From Selenomonas sp. (GTDB taxonomy: Bacteria; Bacillota; Negativicutes; Selenomonadales; Selenomonadaceae), in assembly GCF_022771645.1 (NCBI RefSeq), contig NZ_JALFCU010000020.1, positions 1 to 5,749 of the forward strand: DNA of 5,749 nucleotides. Reading direction: 5' to 3'. The notes beneath the pieces are model-generated. The model worked only from the letters and a program-made list of their open reading frames with translations. It was not told the DNA's origin and searched no databases. Within the stretch, counting starts at the first letter, position 1. Every line of letters starts with the position of its first letter. A program made the position numbers and the translations under genes. Shown one piece after another: positions 1-4,896 of this stretch.

Positions 1-627
1 AAGGCGCCGAAAGGCCAGCGCAACACGTTCGCGAACTACAACTACCGCAGCGCCGAAGACATCCTCGAGGCCGTGAAGCCGCTCCTCGCCAAAGAGCACC
101 TCGTGCTCGTCCTCTCCGACAGCATCGAGCAAGAGGGCGAGCGCTGCTACGTCAAGGCGACGGCGCGCCTCATCGACACCGAGACCGGCGAATTCGTCGA
201 AAACAGCGCGCTGGCCCGCGAGCCGCTCACGAAGCGCGGCATGGACGAGCCGCAGGTCACGGGCACGTGCTCGTCGTACGCGCGCAAATACGCGATGAAC
301 GGCCTCTTCGCCATCGACGACGCGAAAGATCCCGATACGGACGAGTACCAGCAGCAGAGCGCCGCCGCGAAAAAAGCGGGCGGCCGCCGCAAGAAAGCGT
401 CCGCGCCCGCCGCAGCGGACACGACGGACGCGCAAGCCGCCGCCGCGCGCCCCGCGCTCATCCAGGCCATCACGACTGCCATGAAAAACCTCGGCGTCGA
501 CGCCCCGCGCGTCTCCGCCATCGCGCAGGAGAAATACGGCAAAGCCAGCACGCGCACCATGACGGACGAAGAGCTCGCCGACCTCGCCGCGCACCTCGCG
601 GACTACCTCGCAGAAGAGGCGTTTTGA
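1..627 (+). CDS. ERF-family single-strand annealing recombinase, 5' partial
   Basis: The frame is open from the first base to the TGA at 625-627, giving 208 visible residues; the true start lies upstream of the window. The visible N-terminal part (NYNYRSAEDILEAVKPLL, then a beta-rich segment and the GTCSSYARKYAMNGLF stretch) is the pattern of the ERF superfamily (P22 Erf type), which anneals complementary single strands during phage recombination and genome circularisation. After about residue 115 comes a Lys/Ala/Arg-rich, probably disordered linker, then a helical C-terminal region ending in acidic residues. Such C-terminal regions are variable in the family. The next gene follows after only 15 nt, and the module continues with a replisome organiser, helicase loader and SSB, which supports a phage early-region role. 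The GTG at 73 is not the start, because conserved family residues lie before it. Family call from recognition; no alignment run. Confidence 0.85.
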   Translation, partial: KAPKGQRNTFANYNYRSAEDILEAVKPLLAKEHLVLVLSDSIEQEGERCYVKATARLIDTETGEFVENSALAREPLTKRGMDEPQVTGTCSSYARKYAMNGLFAIDDAKDPDTDEYQQQSAAAKKAGGRRKKASAPAAADTTDAQAAAARPALIQAITTAMKNLGVDAPRVSAIAQEKYGKASTRTMTDEELADLAAHLADYLAEEAF

Positions 628-642
628 TGGGAGGCGGCCCCG

Positions 643-1509
643 ATGCTTCTCCATTTCGACGCCGCCGTTGCCACGCTCGCCGGTCTCCCGGCTGCCGTGC
701 TCTTCGACAACATCGCCTACTGGGTGACGACGAACGCGGCGTGCCGCCGCAACCTGCACGGCGGCTGCGCCTGGACATACAACACGATTGACGCGTTTGC
801 CGCGCAGTTCCCGTTCCTCACGCCGCACACGATCCGCACAGCGCTCGGAAAACTCCAGCGCGCCGGCCTCCTCCGCAGCGGCTGCTACAACCGCGATCCC
901 ATGGATCACACGACGTGGTACACGCTGACGGAAGAAGGGCAGCGGCTCTACGACGCGCGGAAGCGCGACGCGCCGCGCGAACCACCGAAGAAGCAAAACG
1001 GCTGCATCGATGCGGCAGAAACGTCACATCGAGCGGCCGAAAACGCAAAACCTACAATGAACACAAATAAAAAACGGTCATATCAAAAGCAGCCGCCGCC
1101 GGACGAGCCAAAACGGGAAAGCGGGGAAGCGGCGAACCGCCATCATACCACGCGGCGAGACGGAGAAGCGCCGGACGCAGACGAAGCGGCCTTTGCCGAG
1201 ATCGCCCGCCTCTTCGAGGGCAACATCCATCCCATCACCGGCGCGATCGAGCGCGACGTCCTCGCGAGCTGCCTCGCGGACTACGGGCGCGACTGGACGC
1301 TCGCCGCCATCACCGAGGCCGCCGAGCACCACGGCCAGTCCGTCCGCTACGTCACCGCCATCCTCGAACGCTGGCGCCGCGACGGCTTCCGCACCTCCAC
1401 AAAGCCGACGAAGAAAGGAGCACCCCATGGACAAGATTTTTCAGGACATCCTGCTGCGCGTGCAGCAGACAGCAATGCAAAATGGGACCATGAATCCTCC
1501 GGATGGTGA
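643..1509 (+). CDS. Phage replisome organiser: winged-helix plus DnaD-like C-terminal domain
   Basis: The 288-residue protein starts at ATG 643 behind GGGAGG (629-634), 15 nt after the ERF gene. Residues about 1-105 resemble the winged-helix N-terminal domain of phage replication proteins: an IAYWV helix, the segment running from TYNTIDAFAAQFPFLT to IRTALGKLQRAGLL as a helix-turn-helix, and a WYTLTEEG wing/strand. Residues about 110-180 form a polar, low-complexity linker. Residues about 180-250 look like a DnaB_2/DnaD C-terminal domain and end with the hallmark YxxxIxxxW motif (Tyr236, Ile240, Trp244). Proteins of this type bind the phage origin and recruit the host helicase through a DnaC/DnaI-like loader, which here is the next gene. 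The last 27 or so residues overlap the loader gene and look non-conserved. The linker DNA is AT-rich compared with the rest. Confidence 0.82.
   Translation: MLLHFDAAVATLAGLPAAVLFDNIAYWVTTNAACRRNLHGGCAWTYNTIDAFAAQFPFLTPHTIRTALGKLQRAGLLRSGCYNRDPMDHTTWYTLTEEGQRLYDARKRDAPREPPKKQNGCIDAAETSHRAAENAKPTMNTNKKRSYQKQPPPDEPKRESGEAANRHHTTRRDGEAPDADEAAFAEIARLFEGNIHPITGAIERDVLASCLADYGRDWTLAAITEAAEHHGQSVRYVTAILERWRRDGFRTSTKPTKKGAPHGQDFSGHPAARAADSNAKWDHESSGW
1414..1420 (+). promoter_or_regulatory. Ribosome binding site of the helicase loader
   Basis: AAAGGAG lies 6 nt before ATG 1427. It fixes the loader start: the frame is open back to an ATG at 1193, but that extension would be a low-complexity Ser/Pro/Arg peptide and has no comparable site. 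The site sits inside the coding sequence of the preceding DnaD-like gene. Confidence 0.85.
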
Positions 1510-2185
1510 AGCCATTGATGCGCAGACCCTCGCCGAACGGGACGCGCGCTGGGCCGCCATCCGCAAGGAAGAGGAGGAGCAGCGCCAACGCGAGCACGCG
1601 AAAGCCGTCGAGCACGCCGGCATCTTCGCACGCTACCGGGACGTCACATTCCAAGCCATCGAGCAGCGCGGGCTCCCGGAGAACCCCTCGATCCGCGCGA
1701 ACTACGCCATCGCGAAGGACTACGCCGCGCACCTCAAGGAAAACCGCAAGCGCGGCCTCGGCCTCATCCTCGCGGGCGGTTACGGCACGATGAAGACGAC
1801 GCTCGCCGTCGCCATCCTGCGCGCGCAGGTCGACGGCGGCGGCAGTGGCCTCATCGTCCCCATGTGCTCGCTCATCGACCATCTCTACACGCTGCGCACG
1901 CTCAACCGCGAGGCCTGGGCGCAGTTCGAAGAGCGCATCCGCCAGACGCCACTCCTCGTCATCGACGACCTCGGCGGCGAGAACACCGAGCAGTCCTGGG
2001 TGCTCGCGAAAGTCGACTCCATCCTCACCGACCGCTACAACCGCCTGCGCCCGACGATCATCACGACGAACCTCACGCGCGACGAGCTCGAGGGCACGTA
2101 CTCCGGCCGCATCCTCGACCGTCTGAAATCCACGGCTCGCCTCCTCGTCTTCCAAGGCGCGTCCGAGCGCGGCGTGATGAAATAA
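1427..2185 (+). CDS. DnaC/IstB-like AAA+ helicase loader
   Basis: The predicted protein has 252 residues, a normal size for DnaC/DnaI-type loaders. An N-terminal region rich in charged helix (ERDARWAAIRKEEEEQRQRE, around residues 37-56) precedes the ATPase core. The core shows a P-loop at Gly117-Thr124 (GGYGTMKT), a Walker B at 176-181 (LLVIDD) followed by LGGE, a sensor-1 segment TIITTN (Asn215), and the SGRILDRL segment (Arg228, Arg232) typical of the DnaC arginine-finger/sensor-2 region. The P-loop is unusual: Met122 replaces the glycine that normally comes before the catalytic lysine (Lys123). The role inferred from family and context is ATP-dependent loading of the replicative helicase at the phage origin, directed by the DnaD-like protein encoded just upstream. 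The two genes overlap by 83 nt, which suggests translational coupling. IstB-type transposition helpers share this fold, but no transposase is present here. Confidence 0.88.
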   Translation: MDKIFQDILLRVQQTAMQNGTMNPPDGEAIDAQTLAERDARWAAIRKEEEEQRQREHAKAVEHAGIFARYRDVTFQAIEQRGLPENPSIRANYAIAKDYAAHLKENRKRGLGLILAGGYGTMKTTLAVAILRAQVDGGGSGLIVPMCSLIDHLYTLRTLNREAWAQFEERIRQTPLLVIDDLGGENTEQSWVLAKVDSILTDRYNRLRPTIITTNLTRDELEGTYSGRILDRLKSTARLLVFQGASERGVMK

Positions 2186-2201
2186 AACGACGTTCCAAAA
2201 A

Positions 2202-2232
2202 TAAAATAGCGGAACCGCATACACGATTCCGC
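2202..2232 (+). promoter_or_regulatory. Possible weak -10 and small inverted repeat upstream of ssb
   Basis: The 70-nt gap between the loader and ssb is clearly AT-richer than the genes. It holds a TAAAAT (2202-2207) and a 6-bp inverted repeat, GCGGAA (2209-2214) with TTCCGC (2227-2232). No convincing -35 is found 16-18 nt upstream of the TAAAAT. This could be a weak separate ssb promoter with an operator, or simply an intergenic hairpin in one operon transcript. Confidence 0.25.
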
Positions 2233-2255
2233 CAAACATCCGAAAGGAGTCCCTC

Positions 2256-2645
2256 ATGAACAAAGTCCAACTCATCGGCCGCCTCACGAAAGATCCGCAG
2301 CAGCGCACGACGCAAAACGGCACGGCCGTCGCCACGTTCACGCTCGCCGTCGACCGCCGTTTTGCGCGCAAGGACGGCGAGCAAGGCTCGACCGACTTCA
2401 TCCCCATCGTCGCCTGGCGGAAGCTCGCCGAGATCGTCTGCACCCACCTCCACAAAGGCAACCGCGCCGCCATCGCCGGCCGCATGCAAGTCCGCACCTA
2501 CCTCGCGGATGACGGCTCCATGCGCTACATGACCGAGGTCATCGCCGACGAAGTCGAGTTCCTCTCGCCGAAAGGCGAAGACACCACCAGCGGCGGCCTC
2601 CCGTTCGACGCGCCGGAGGTCGCGGACGAAGACGTGCCTTTTTAA
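2256..2645 (+). CDS. ssb: Single-stranded DNA-binding protein
   Basis: The 129-residue protein starts at ATG 2256, with AAAGGAG (2243-2249) 6 nt before it. The N-terminal OB fold is recognised from MNKVQLIGRLTKDP, the TAVATFTLAVDRRF strand, the FIPIVAWRKLAEIV strand/helix, and the GNRAAIAGRMQVRTY strand. The C-terminal tail is short and acidic and ends in DEDVPF, the conserved tip that docks replication and recombination partners. The glycine/glutamine-rich linker of the host housekeeping SSB is nearly absent, so this is a short, phage-like SSB. It closes the erf-dnaD-dnaC-ssb cassette and should coat single strands for the annealing protein and the replication complex. No other + strand gene follows in this block. 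Confidence 0.95.
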   Translation: MNKVQLIGRLTKDPQQRTTQNGTAVATFTLAVDRRFARKDGEQGSTDFIPIVAWRKLAEIVCTHLHKGNRAAIAGRMQVRTYLADDGSMRYMTEVIADEVEFLSPKGEDTTSGGLPFDAPEVADEDVPF

Positions 2646-2655
2646 ACGCACAAAA

Positions 2656-2698
2656 AAGAGCAACCATCACAAAAAATATTTTTGTAACGGTTGCTCTT
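2656..2698 (-). terminator. Intrinsic terminator between convergent genes
   Basis: AAGAGCAACC (2656-2665) and GGTTGCTCTT (2689-2698) form a perfect 10-bp stem. The inner sequence pairs further (CACAAAAA with TTTTTGTG type pairing around 2668-2686), giving a long, partly A/T stem. Read on the minus strand, the stem is followed at once by a T-rich run (complement of the A tract at 2652-2657), so it fits a terminator for the DUF2922 transcript. On the + strand the stem is followed by GATAGAA with no T tract, so termination of the ssb transcript would be weaker. Confidence 0.75.
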
Positions 2699-2721
2699 GA
2701 TAGAACGCGCGCACCGCGCTG

Positions 2722-2934
2722 TTACACGAGCTCGATGCGCTCGACGTTCGCGATGTAGGCATCCTTGATGTCCGTCGCGAGCGTGCCGCCCGAGAGGACG
2801 AAGTCCTTTGCGACCATCGCCGCGGCCGCCGTGCGGACCTCGTCCTTCGTCAGGCCGTCCTTCGGGTCGGGCAGGGAATACGTCGCCGTCTTCGTATCCT
2901 TGAGATTGAAGACGATCTTCAGCGTTTTCGCCAT
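2722..2934 (-). CDS. DUF2922 family small protein
   Basis: The 70-residue protein starts at the ATG complementary to 2932-2934, behind AAGAGGTGA (complement of 2941-2949). The N-terminal MAKTLKIVFNLKDTKTATYSLPDPKDGLT and the rest of the sequence match my recollection of the DUF2922 family: two beta strands, a PDPK-x-LT turn, an Ala-rich helix (EVRTAAAAMVAKDFV), and a final strand with the IANVERIELV ending. There is no signal peptide or membrane segment, so it is probably cytoplasmic. The molecular function is unknown. It lies downstream of the DUF1659 gene on the same strand (48-nt gap) and is followed by a terminator, so the two probably form one transcription unit. Confidence 0.8.
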   Translation of the reverse strand: MAKTLKIVFNLKDTKTATYSLPDPKDGLTKDEVRTAAAAMVAKDFVLSGGTLATDIKDAYIANVERIELV

Positions 2935-2982
2935 GTTATATCACCTCTTTTCAAAAAAAGATTTTTTGGCACGCCGGACGAC

Positions 2983-3210
2983 TTAAGCCTCTGCGACCAA
3001 AGTCGCCGTGTCGACGCGGCTGATCGTCGACACATCGTGCGACTGCAGCGCGCCGAGCTTTGCGCCGATGTCGAGCATGTCGTCGTCCGTCGCGGCCGGA
3101 TTCACGGCCGAAAACGTGCGGGAAGACGTGATCGCCTTGCCGCTCGAGGCCGTCCCCGTCACGACTTTGATCACGAGCTTCGTGCTCTGCGTTTCTTTCT
3201 TTGCTGCCAT
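2983..3210 (-). CDS. DUF1659 family small protein
   Basis: The 75-residue protein starts at the ATG complementary to 3208-3210, behind AAAGGAGG (complement of 3219-3226). The sequence (LVIKVVTGTASSGKAITSSRTF, then NPAATDDDMLDIGAKLGAL, then VSTISRVDTATLVAEA) fits the DUF1659 family. It predicts a beta hairpin, one helix, and a C-terminal strand carrying the I-x-R-V-D-x-A-x-L pattern. There are no cysteines, signal peptide or membrane segment. Function is unknown. In Firmicutes, genes of this family are commonly paired with DUF2922 genes, as here. It is transcribed away from the sigma factor gene, with 66 nt between the two start codons, so shared control is plausible but not shown. Confidence 0.8.
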   Translation of the reverse strand: MAAKKETQSTKLVIKVVTGTASSGKAITSSRTFSAVNPAATDDDMLDIGAKLGALQSHDVSTISRVDTATLVAEA

Positions 3211-3218
3211 AGGTATCG

Positions 3219-3271
3219 CCTCCTTTCATTTCTACACTTGCCACACGCACAGGAAATGAACAAAAAGGAGG
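3219..3271. promoter_or_regulatory. Dyad-symmetric divergent leader (DUF1659 / sigma factor)
   Basis: The 66-nt gap between the divergent start codons holds a perfect 8-bp inverted repeat, TTCATTTC (3225-3232) and GAAATGAA (3253-3260), with 20 nt between the arms. The two opposed ribosome binding sites, CCTCCTTT (3219-3226) and AAAGGAGG (3264-3271), are also mutually complementary, as any two opposed sites would be. Promoters must lie in this gap or in the flanking coding sequence; I see no convincing -35/-10 pair. The 8-bp dyad could be an operator or part of a leader hairpin. Confidence 0.4.
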
Positions 3272-3276
3272 CACGC

Positions 3277-3912
3277 ATGCAAGAACCGAAACAACGAACA
3301 TCAACAGAAAGCGCCGCCGCAGGGCAGGGGACGGCGCAGCGCTACGCCTTGACGATCGACGAAGAGCGCGCGCTGATCGCCCGGGCGCAGCAGGGCGACC
3401 GCGCCGCCATGGAGCGCATCGTCACGCAGTACCGCCCGCTCGTCCTCGCCGCCGCCCACCGCCGCGCCGCGCAAACTTTCGCCGACGACGCGCTGCAGGC
3501 CGCCGCCGAAGAGCTCGTCCGCACCGTCTACGCCTACGACACGCAGCGCGGCGTGCCGTTCGCCTCGTACGCGAAGCCGCGCGTCCACGGCGCCGTCTCG
3601 CACCTGCTCACGAAAAACGTCCGCTCCTGGCAGCGCGAATGCGCGACGGACGAGCCGGACGACCTCGACCGCGTGCCCGACCTCCGCACTGGGGATGCGT
3701 ACGAAGCCGCCGAAGCCCGCGCCACCCTCGCGCCGCTCCTCGCCGTGCTCACGGACGACGAGCGCCGCGTCCTGCACCTGCTCTACTATCGCGGCCTCTC
3801 CACCTACGCCGCCGCGAGGGAACTCGGCTGGTCGCAGTCGAAAGTCTGCCAGCGCAAGAAAGCGGCGCTCGCGAAGATGAAGGAAAAAGCGCGCGGCTTT
3901 ACAGAAACATAA
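3277..3912 (+). CDS. Sigma-70 family RNA polymerase sigma factor (two-domain)
   Basis: The predicted protein has 211 residues from ATG 3277, chosen because AAAGGAGG (3264-3271) lies 5 nt before it; an in-frame ATG at 3256 has a poorer site. After a Ser/Ala/Gln-rich tail of about 25 residues, region 2 runs from about residue 27 to 115. It includes ALIARAQQGDRAAMERIVTQY, a helix with ADDALQAAAEELVRTVYAYD, and F95-A-S-Y98-A-K-P-R-V-H-G, the counterpart of the 2.3/2.4 promoter-melting and -10 contact segment. An acidic linker follows with no clear region 3. Region 4 (about 155-203: LTDDERRVLHLLYYRGLSTYAAARELGWSQSKVCQRKKAALAKM) has a good helix-turn-helix for -35 recognition. The protein would direct RNA polymerase to a special promoter set; its targets are unknown. 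No anti-sigma gene is recognised next to it. It resembles short non-ECF sigma factors of Firmicutes and some phage-like sigma factors. Confidence 0.85.
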   Translation: MQEPKQRTSTESAAAGQGTAQRYALTIDEERALIARAQQGDRAAMERIVTQYRPLVLAAAHRRAAQTFADDALQAAAEELVRTVYAYDTQRGVPFASYAKPRVHGAVSHLLTKNVRSWQRECATDEPDDLDRVPDLRTGDAYEAAEARATLAPLLAVLTDDERRVLHLLYYRGLSTYAAARELGWSQSKVCQRKKAALAKMKEKARGFTET

Positions 3913-3925
3913 CATTTCCGCAACA
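3897..3925 (+). promoter_or_regulatory. Candidate Pho box (three 11-nt-spaced repeats) upstream of pstS
   Basis: Three related 7-mers follow each other at exact 11-nt spacing: CTTTACA (3897-3903), CATAACA (3908-3914) and CGCAACA (3919-3925). The 4-nt spacers are GAAA and TTTC. Eleven-nt direct repeats are the layout of PhoB/PhoP boxes, and the hexamer parts TTTACA and ATAACA are close to the Bacillus PhoP core TT(A/T/C)ACA. The third copy is the most diverged. The first two cover the end and stop codon of the sigma gene. The placement just before pstS fits phosphate-starvation control. Confidence 0.6.
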
Positions 3926-3942
3926 CACGAAAACCTCCCATC

Positions 3943-3951
3943 TGCTACGAT
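3943..3951 (+). promoter_or_regulatory. Candidate extended -10 of the pstS promoter
   Basis: TGC followed by TACGAT (3946-3951) fits an extended -10 (TGn plus a hexamer with 4 of 6 consensus bases). No good -35 lies 17 nt upstream, where the third Pho repeat ends, which is what an activator-dependent Pho promoter would look like. The start of transcription would fall near 3958, giving a leader of about 50 nt. Confidence 0.45.
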
Positions 3952-3992
3952 AGACCACAGAAACACGAAGACTCTATGGTTTCATAGCAATG

Positions 3993-3997
3993 GGAGG
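3993..3997 (+). promoter_or_regulatory. Ribosome binding site deciding the pstS start
   Basis: GGAGG lies 10 nt before ATG 4008 and overlaps the in-frame ATG at 3990. It therefore supports 4008 as the start, which also gives a normal lipoprotein signal peptide (MFQKRK...). Confidence 0.75.
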
Positions 3998-4007
3998 TTT
4001 TCCAGAC

Positions 4008-4874
4008 ATGTTCCAGAAAAGAAAAATCGTCATGGCCCTCAGTGCCCTCACGGTCAGCGCAACGCTGCTCGCCGGCTGCGGCGGATCGCAGCAGCAAGCA
4101 GCGACGTCCGGCTCGGGCGACGCGAAGATCAGCGGCAAAGTCAGTGCCTCGGGCTCGACGGCGCTCCTGCCGCTCCTGAAGCCGGCGCAGGAAGCATTCC
4201 AGGAAAAATATAAAGACGTCACGATCAACGTCGCCGGCGGCGGCTCGTTCACGGGCATGAACCAGGTCGGCGAAGGCTCCGTCGACATCGGCAACTCCGA
4301 CGTCAACCTGCCGGACGAGTACAAGGACAAAGGCCTCGTCGACCACAAAGTCGTCGTCGAGCCGTTCGTCTTCATCGTCGACAAGGAGAACAAGGTGGAG
4401 AGCCTCACGAAAGACCAGGTCGTCGGCATCCTCACGGGCAAGATCCAGAACTGGAAAGAAGTCGGCGGCGCCGACCAGAAGATCACGCTCATCCATCGCG
4501 CGAAATCCTCCGGCTCGCGTGCCACGATCAGCGACGTCGTGCTGAAGGGCGCAGAGTTCACGGATGACGCCGTCATCCAGGATTCGAACGGCGCCGTCCG
4601 CGCCGCCATCTCCAGCACGCCGGGCTCCATCGGCTACGTCGATGCGCCGTACGCCGACGACAGCGTGAAAGTCCTGAAGTTCGACGGCGTCGAGTACACG
4701 GCACAGAACATCATCGACGGCAAATACCCGATCTACGGCTACGGCCACATGTACACGAAAGGCGAGCCGACCGGCGCGGTCAAGGCGTTCATCGACTACA
4801 TCCTCAGCGATGAGTTCCAGAACAGCCAGGTCGAGAAGCTCGGCTTCATCCCGGTCAGCAAAATGAAGAAGTAA
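4008..4874 (+). CDS. pstS: Phosphate ABC transporter substrate-binding lipoprotein PstS
   Basis: The 288-residue precursor has a type II signal peptide: basic MFQKRK, a hydrophobic core, and the lipobox LAGC with Cys24 as the lipidated residue. A short Gly/Ser/Gln linker follows. The mature protein shows PstS features: the SASGSTALLPLL strand/loop that contacts phosphate, GGGSFTGMNQVGEGSVDIGNSD with the ligand-binding Ser/Asp residues, an IQNWKEVGG segment, a HRAKSSGSRAT loop (the counterpart of the RxxSGTR phosphate loop), and a C-terminal SDEFQNSQVEKLGFIPV helix/strand typical of PstS-like proteins. It captures inorganic phosphate outside the cytoplasmic membrane and delivers it to the PstC/PstA permease. 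pstC follows after a 180-nt gap filled by a structured element. The upstream Pho-box-like tract suggests induction by low phosphate through a PhoB/PhoP-type regulator. Confidence 0.95.
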   Translation: MFQKRKIVMALSALTVSATLLAGCGGSQQQAATSGSGDAKISGKVSASGSTALLPLLKPAQEAFQEKYKDVTINVAGGGSFTGMNQVGEGSVDIGNSDVNLPDEYKDKGLVDHKVVVEPFVFIVDKENKVESLTKDQVVGILTGKIQNWKEVGGADQKITLIHRAKSSGSRATISDVVLKGAEFTDDAVIQDSNGAVRAAISSTPGSIGYVDAPYADDSVKVLKFDGVEYTAQNIIDGKYPIYGYGHMYTKGEPTGAVKAFIDYILSDEFQNSQVEKLGFIPVSKMKK

Positions 4875-4896
4875 GTCGCACGCACGCACAAAAAAA

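Larger units (their letters stand above)
3929..4002 (+). promoter_or_regulatory. Long inverted repeat covering the pstS promoter and ribosome binding site
   Basis: A 13-nt left arm (3929-3941, core AAAACCTCCCAT) is perfectly complementary to the right arm at 3990-4002 (core ATGGGAGGTTTT). After one unpaired base (C3942) the pairing continues with TGCTA (3943-3947) and TAGCA (3985-3989), so the stem has 18 pairs around a 37-nt loop. The right arm contains the pstS ribosome binding site (3993-3997); the left arm overlaps the candidate -10. A smaller hairpin, CTATG (3974-3978) and CATAG (3983-3987), competes with it. It lacks a following T run, so a plain terminator is less likely. Confidence 0.65.

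Noticed and set aside
73..75. GTG as a start for the ERF-family gene
   Set aside because: The frame is open to the window edge and the residues before it belong to the conserved ERF N-terminal region.
1352..2497. Long minus-strand open frame opposite the helicase loader and ssb
   Set aside because: It is antisense to three well-supported genes, has a composition typical of high-GC shadow frames (Val/Arg/Ala/Asp-rich), and lacks a recognisable domain.
2935..2940. TATAAC-like sequence on the minus strand as a -10 for DUF2922
   Set aside because: It lies between the ribosome binding site and the start codon, so it cannot be the promoter of a message carrying that site.
2952..2967. A7-GA-T6 inverted repeat between DUF1659 and DUF2922
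   Set aside because: The loop would be only about 2 nt and the stem all A/T; a stable hairpin or terminator is unlikely.
3037..3276. N-terminal extension of the sigma factor frame
   Set aside because: It runs antisense to DUF1659, is Arg/His-rich, and bypasses the strong ribosome binding site at 3264-3271.
3990..3992. ATG as the pstS start
   Set aside because: It overlaps the ribosome binding site itself and would add MGGFPD before a normal lipoprotein signal peptide; ATG 4008 fits better.
3945..4889. Long minus-strand open frame opposite pstS
   Set aside because: It mirrors a clear PstS gene; the Asp/Val/Arg-rich product is what G/C-biased third codon positions give on the opposite strand.
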